Positions 4,996 through 5,089 of a stretch of DNA of 5,089 nt are shown piece after piece. How positions within the stretch are numbered: position 1 is the first letter of the stretch; each line of letters begins with the position of its first letter. A program made the translations under genes and the position numbers. The notes under the pieces are model-generated. The model saw only the letters and a list, made by a program, of their open reading frames with translations. It made no database searches and was not told where the DNA came from. This DNA is from Planctomycetota bacterium (GTDB lineage: Bacteria; Planctomycetota; Phycisphaerae; Phycisphaerales; SM1A02): contig RFQW01000156.1 of assembly GCA_009924765.1 (NCBI GenBank), positions 1 through 5,089 on the forward strand, read 5' to 3'.

Positions 4996-5089
4996 ATGCG
5001 AGCGATGAAGATGAGCGCGGCGGTGGTGGTTGGATCCCTGTCCGCTGCTGGGGCAGCATCAGCTCAGACGGCCGTGGAATGGAAGGTGA
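4996..5089 (+). CDS. N-terminus of a probable secreted protein (3' end outside window)
   Basis: Thirty-one codons are visible. MRAMKMS is a short basic start, AAVVVGSLSAAGAA a hydrophobic core, and ASA before Gln a good signal-peptidase I site, so the mature chain would begin QTAVEWKV. The signal peptide is the argument for starting near 4996 rather than at 4651, where the same frame is already open. In planctomycetes, mature starts like AVxWRV occur in secreted proteins with lectin-like or PEP-CTERM features, but too little is visible to assign a family; that comparison is from memory and weak. Confidence 0.5.
   Translation, partial: MRAMKMSAAVVVGSLSAAGAASAQTAVEWKV

Noticed and set aside
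4565..5059. Minus-strand frame of 164 codons at the right edge
   Set aside because: It is Pro/Arg/Ser-rich, lacks hydrophobic structure, and has no promoter or ribosome site.
1..5089. Search for tRNA or rRNA genes, CRISPR arrays, transposases and insertion-sequence ends
   Set aside because: No regularly spaced repeats, no transposase-like motifs, no terminal inverted repeats and no tRNA-like cloverleaf were seen by eye.

Overview
The window is G+C-rich, densely coded DNA with all recognisable genes on the + strand. Three things point to a planctomycete, possibly of the Phycisphaerae: an ECF-like sigma factor of the PTT(H/R)W...DLxxxFF type common in Planctomycetes, a secreted protein with DxDGDGxxE loops, and a signal-peptide protein beginning at the right edge. 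This is an inference from gene style; no rRNA or marker gene is present.

Layout. 2-406: C-terminal part of a calcineurin-like metallophosphoesterase. 407-497: a short gap with two GC-rich inverted repeats and a -10-like hexamer. 498-2306: an exported protein made of two diverged tandem copies of one roughly 270-residue unit, each with putative calcium-binding loops. 2334-3062: an ECF-like sigma factor in the same transcription unit. 3063-3211: intergenic, with a possible promoter just before the next gene. 3212-3835: a nucleotidyltransferase-fold protein. 3877-4104 and 4107-4559: an AbrB/MazE-type antitoxin and a Doc (Fic-fold) toxin two bases apart, behind a good sigma-70-like promoter that contains a palindrome and flanking direct repeats. 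4560-4995: no confident gene; it holds a perfect Shine-Dalgarno sequence at the doc stop, two candidate micro-ORFs and a long open frame with one hydrophobic segment. 4996-5089: the start of a probable secreted protein that leaves the window.

How the parts may work together. The exported repeat protein and the sigma factor look co-transcribed, so the sigma factor may control a cell-envelope programme, but nothing in the sequence identifies its targets. AbrB-Doc is a self-contained type II toxin-antitoxin operon of mixed pedigree (Doc is classically paired with Phd). The nucleotidyltransferase lies directly upstream, has its own putative promoter, and belongs to a fold also used in toxin-antitoxin modules, so a defence or stress island of two adjacent modules, or one three-gene module, is possible.

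The most notable window-wide pattern is that four genes (498, 3212, 3877, 4651) have a TANNNT hexamer 6-9 bases before the ATG and no Shine-Dalgarno sequence. This is what leaderless transcripts look like. The sigma-factor gene, inside its operon, and the 4996 gene have GGAG at normal spacing instead.
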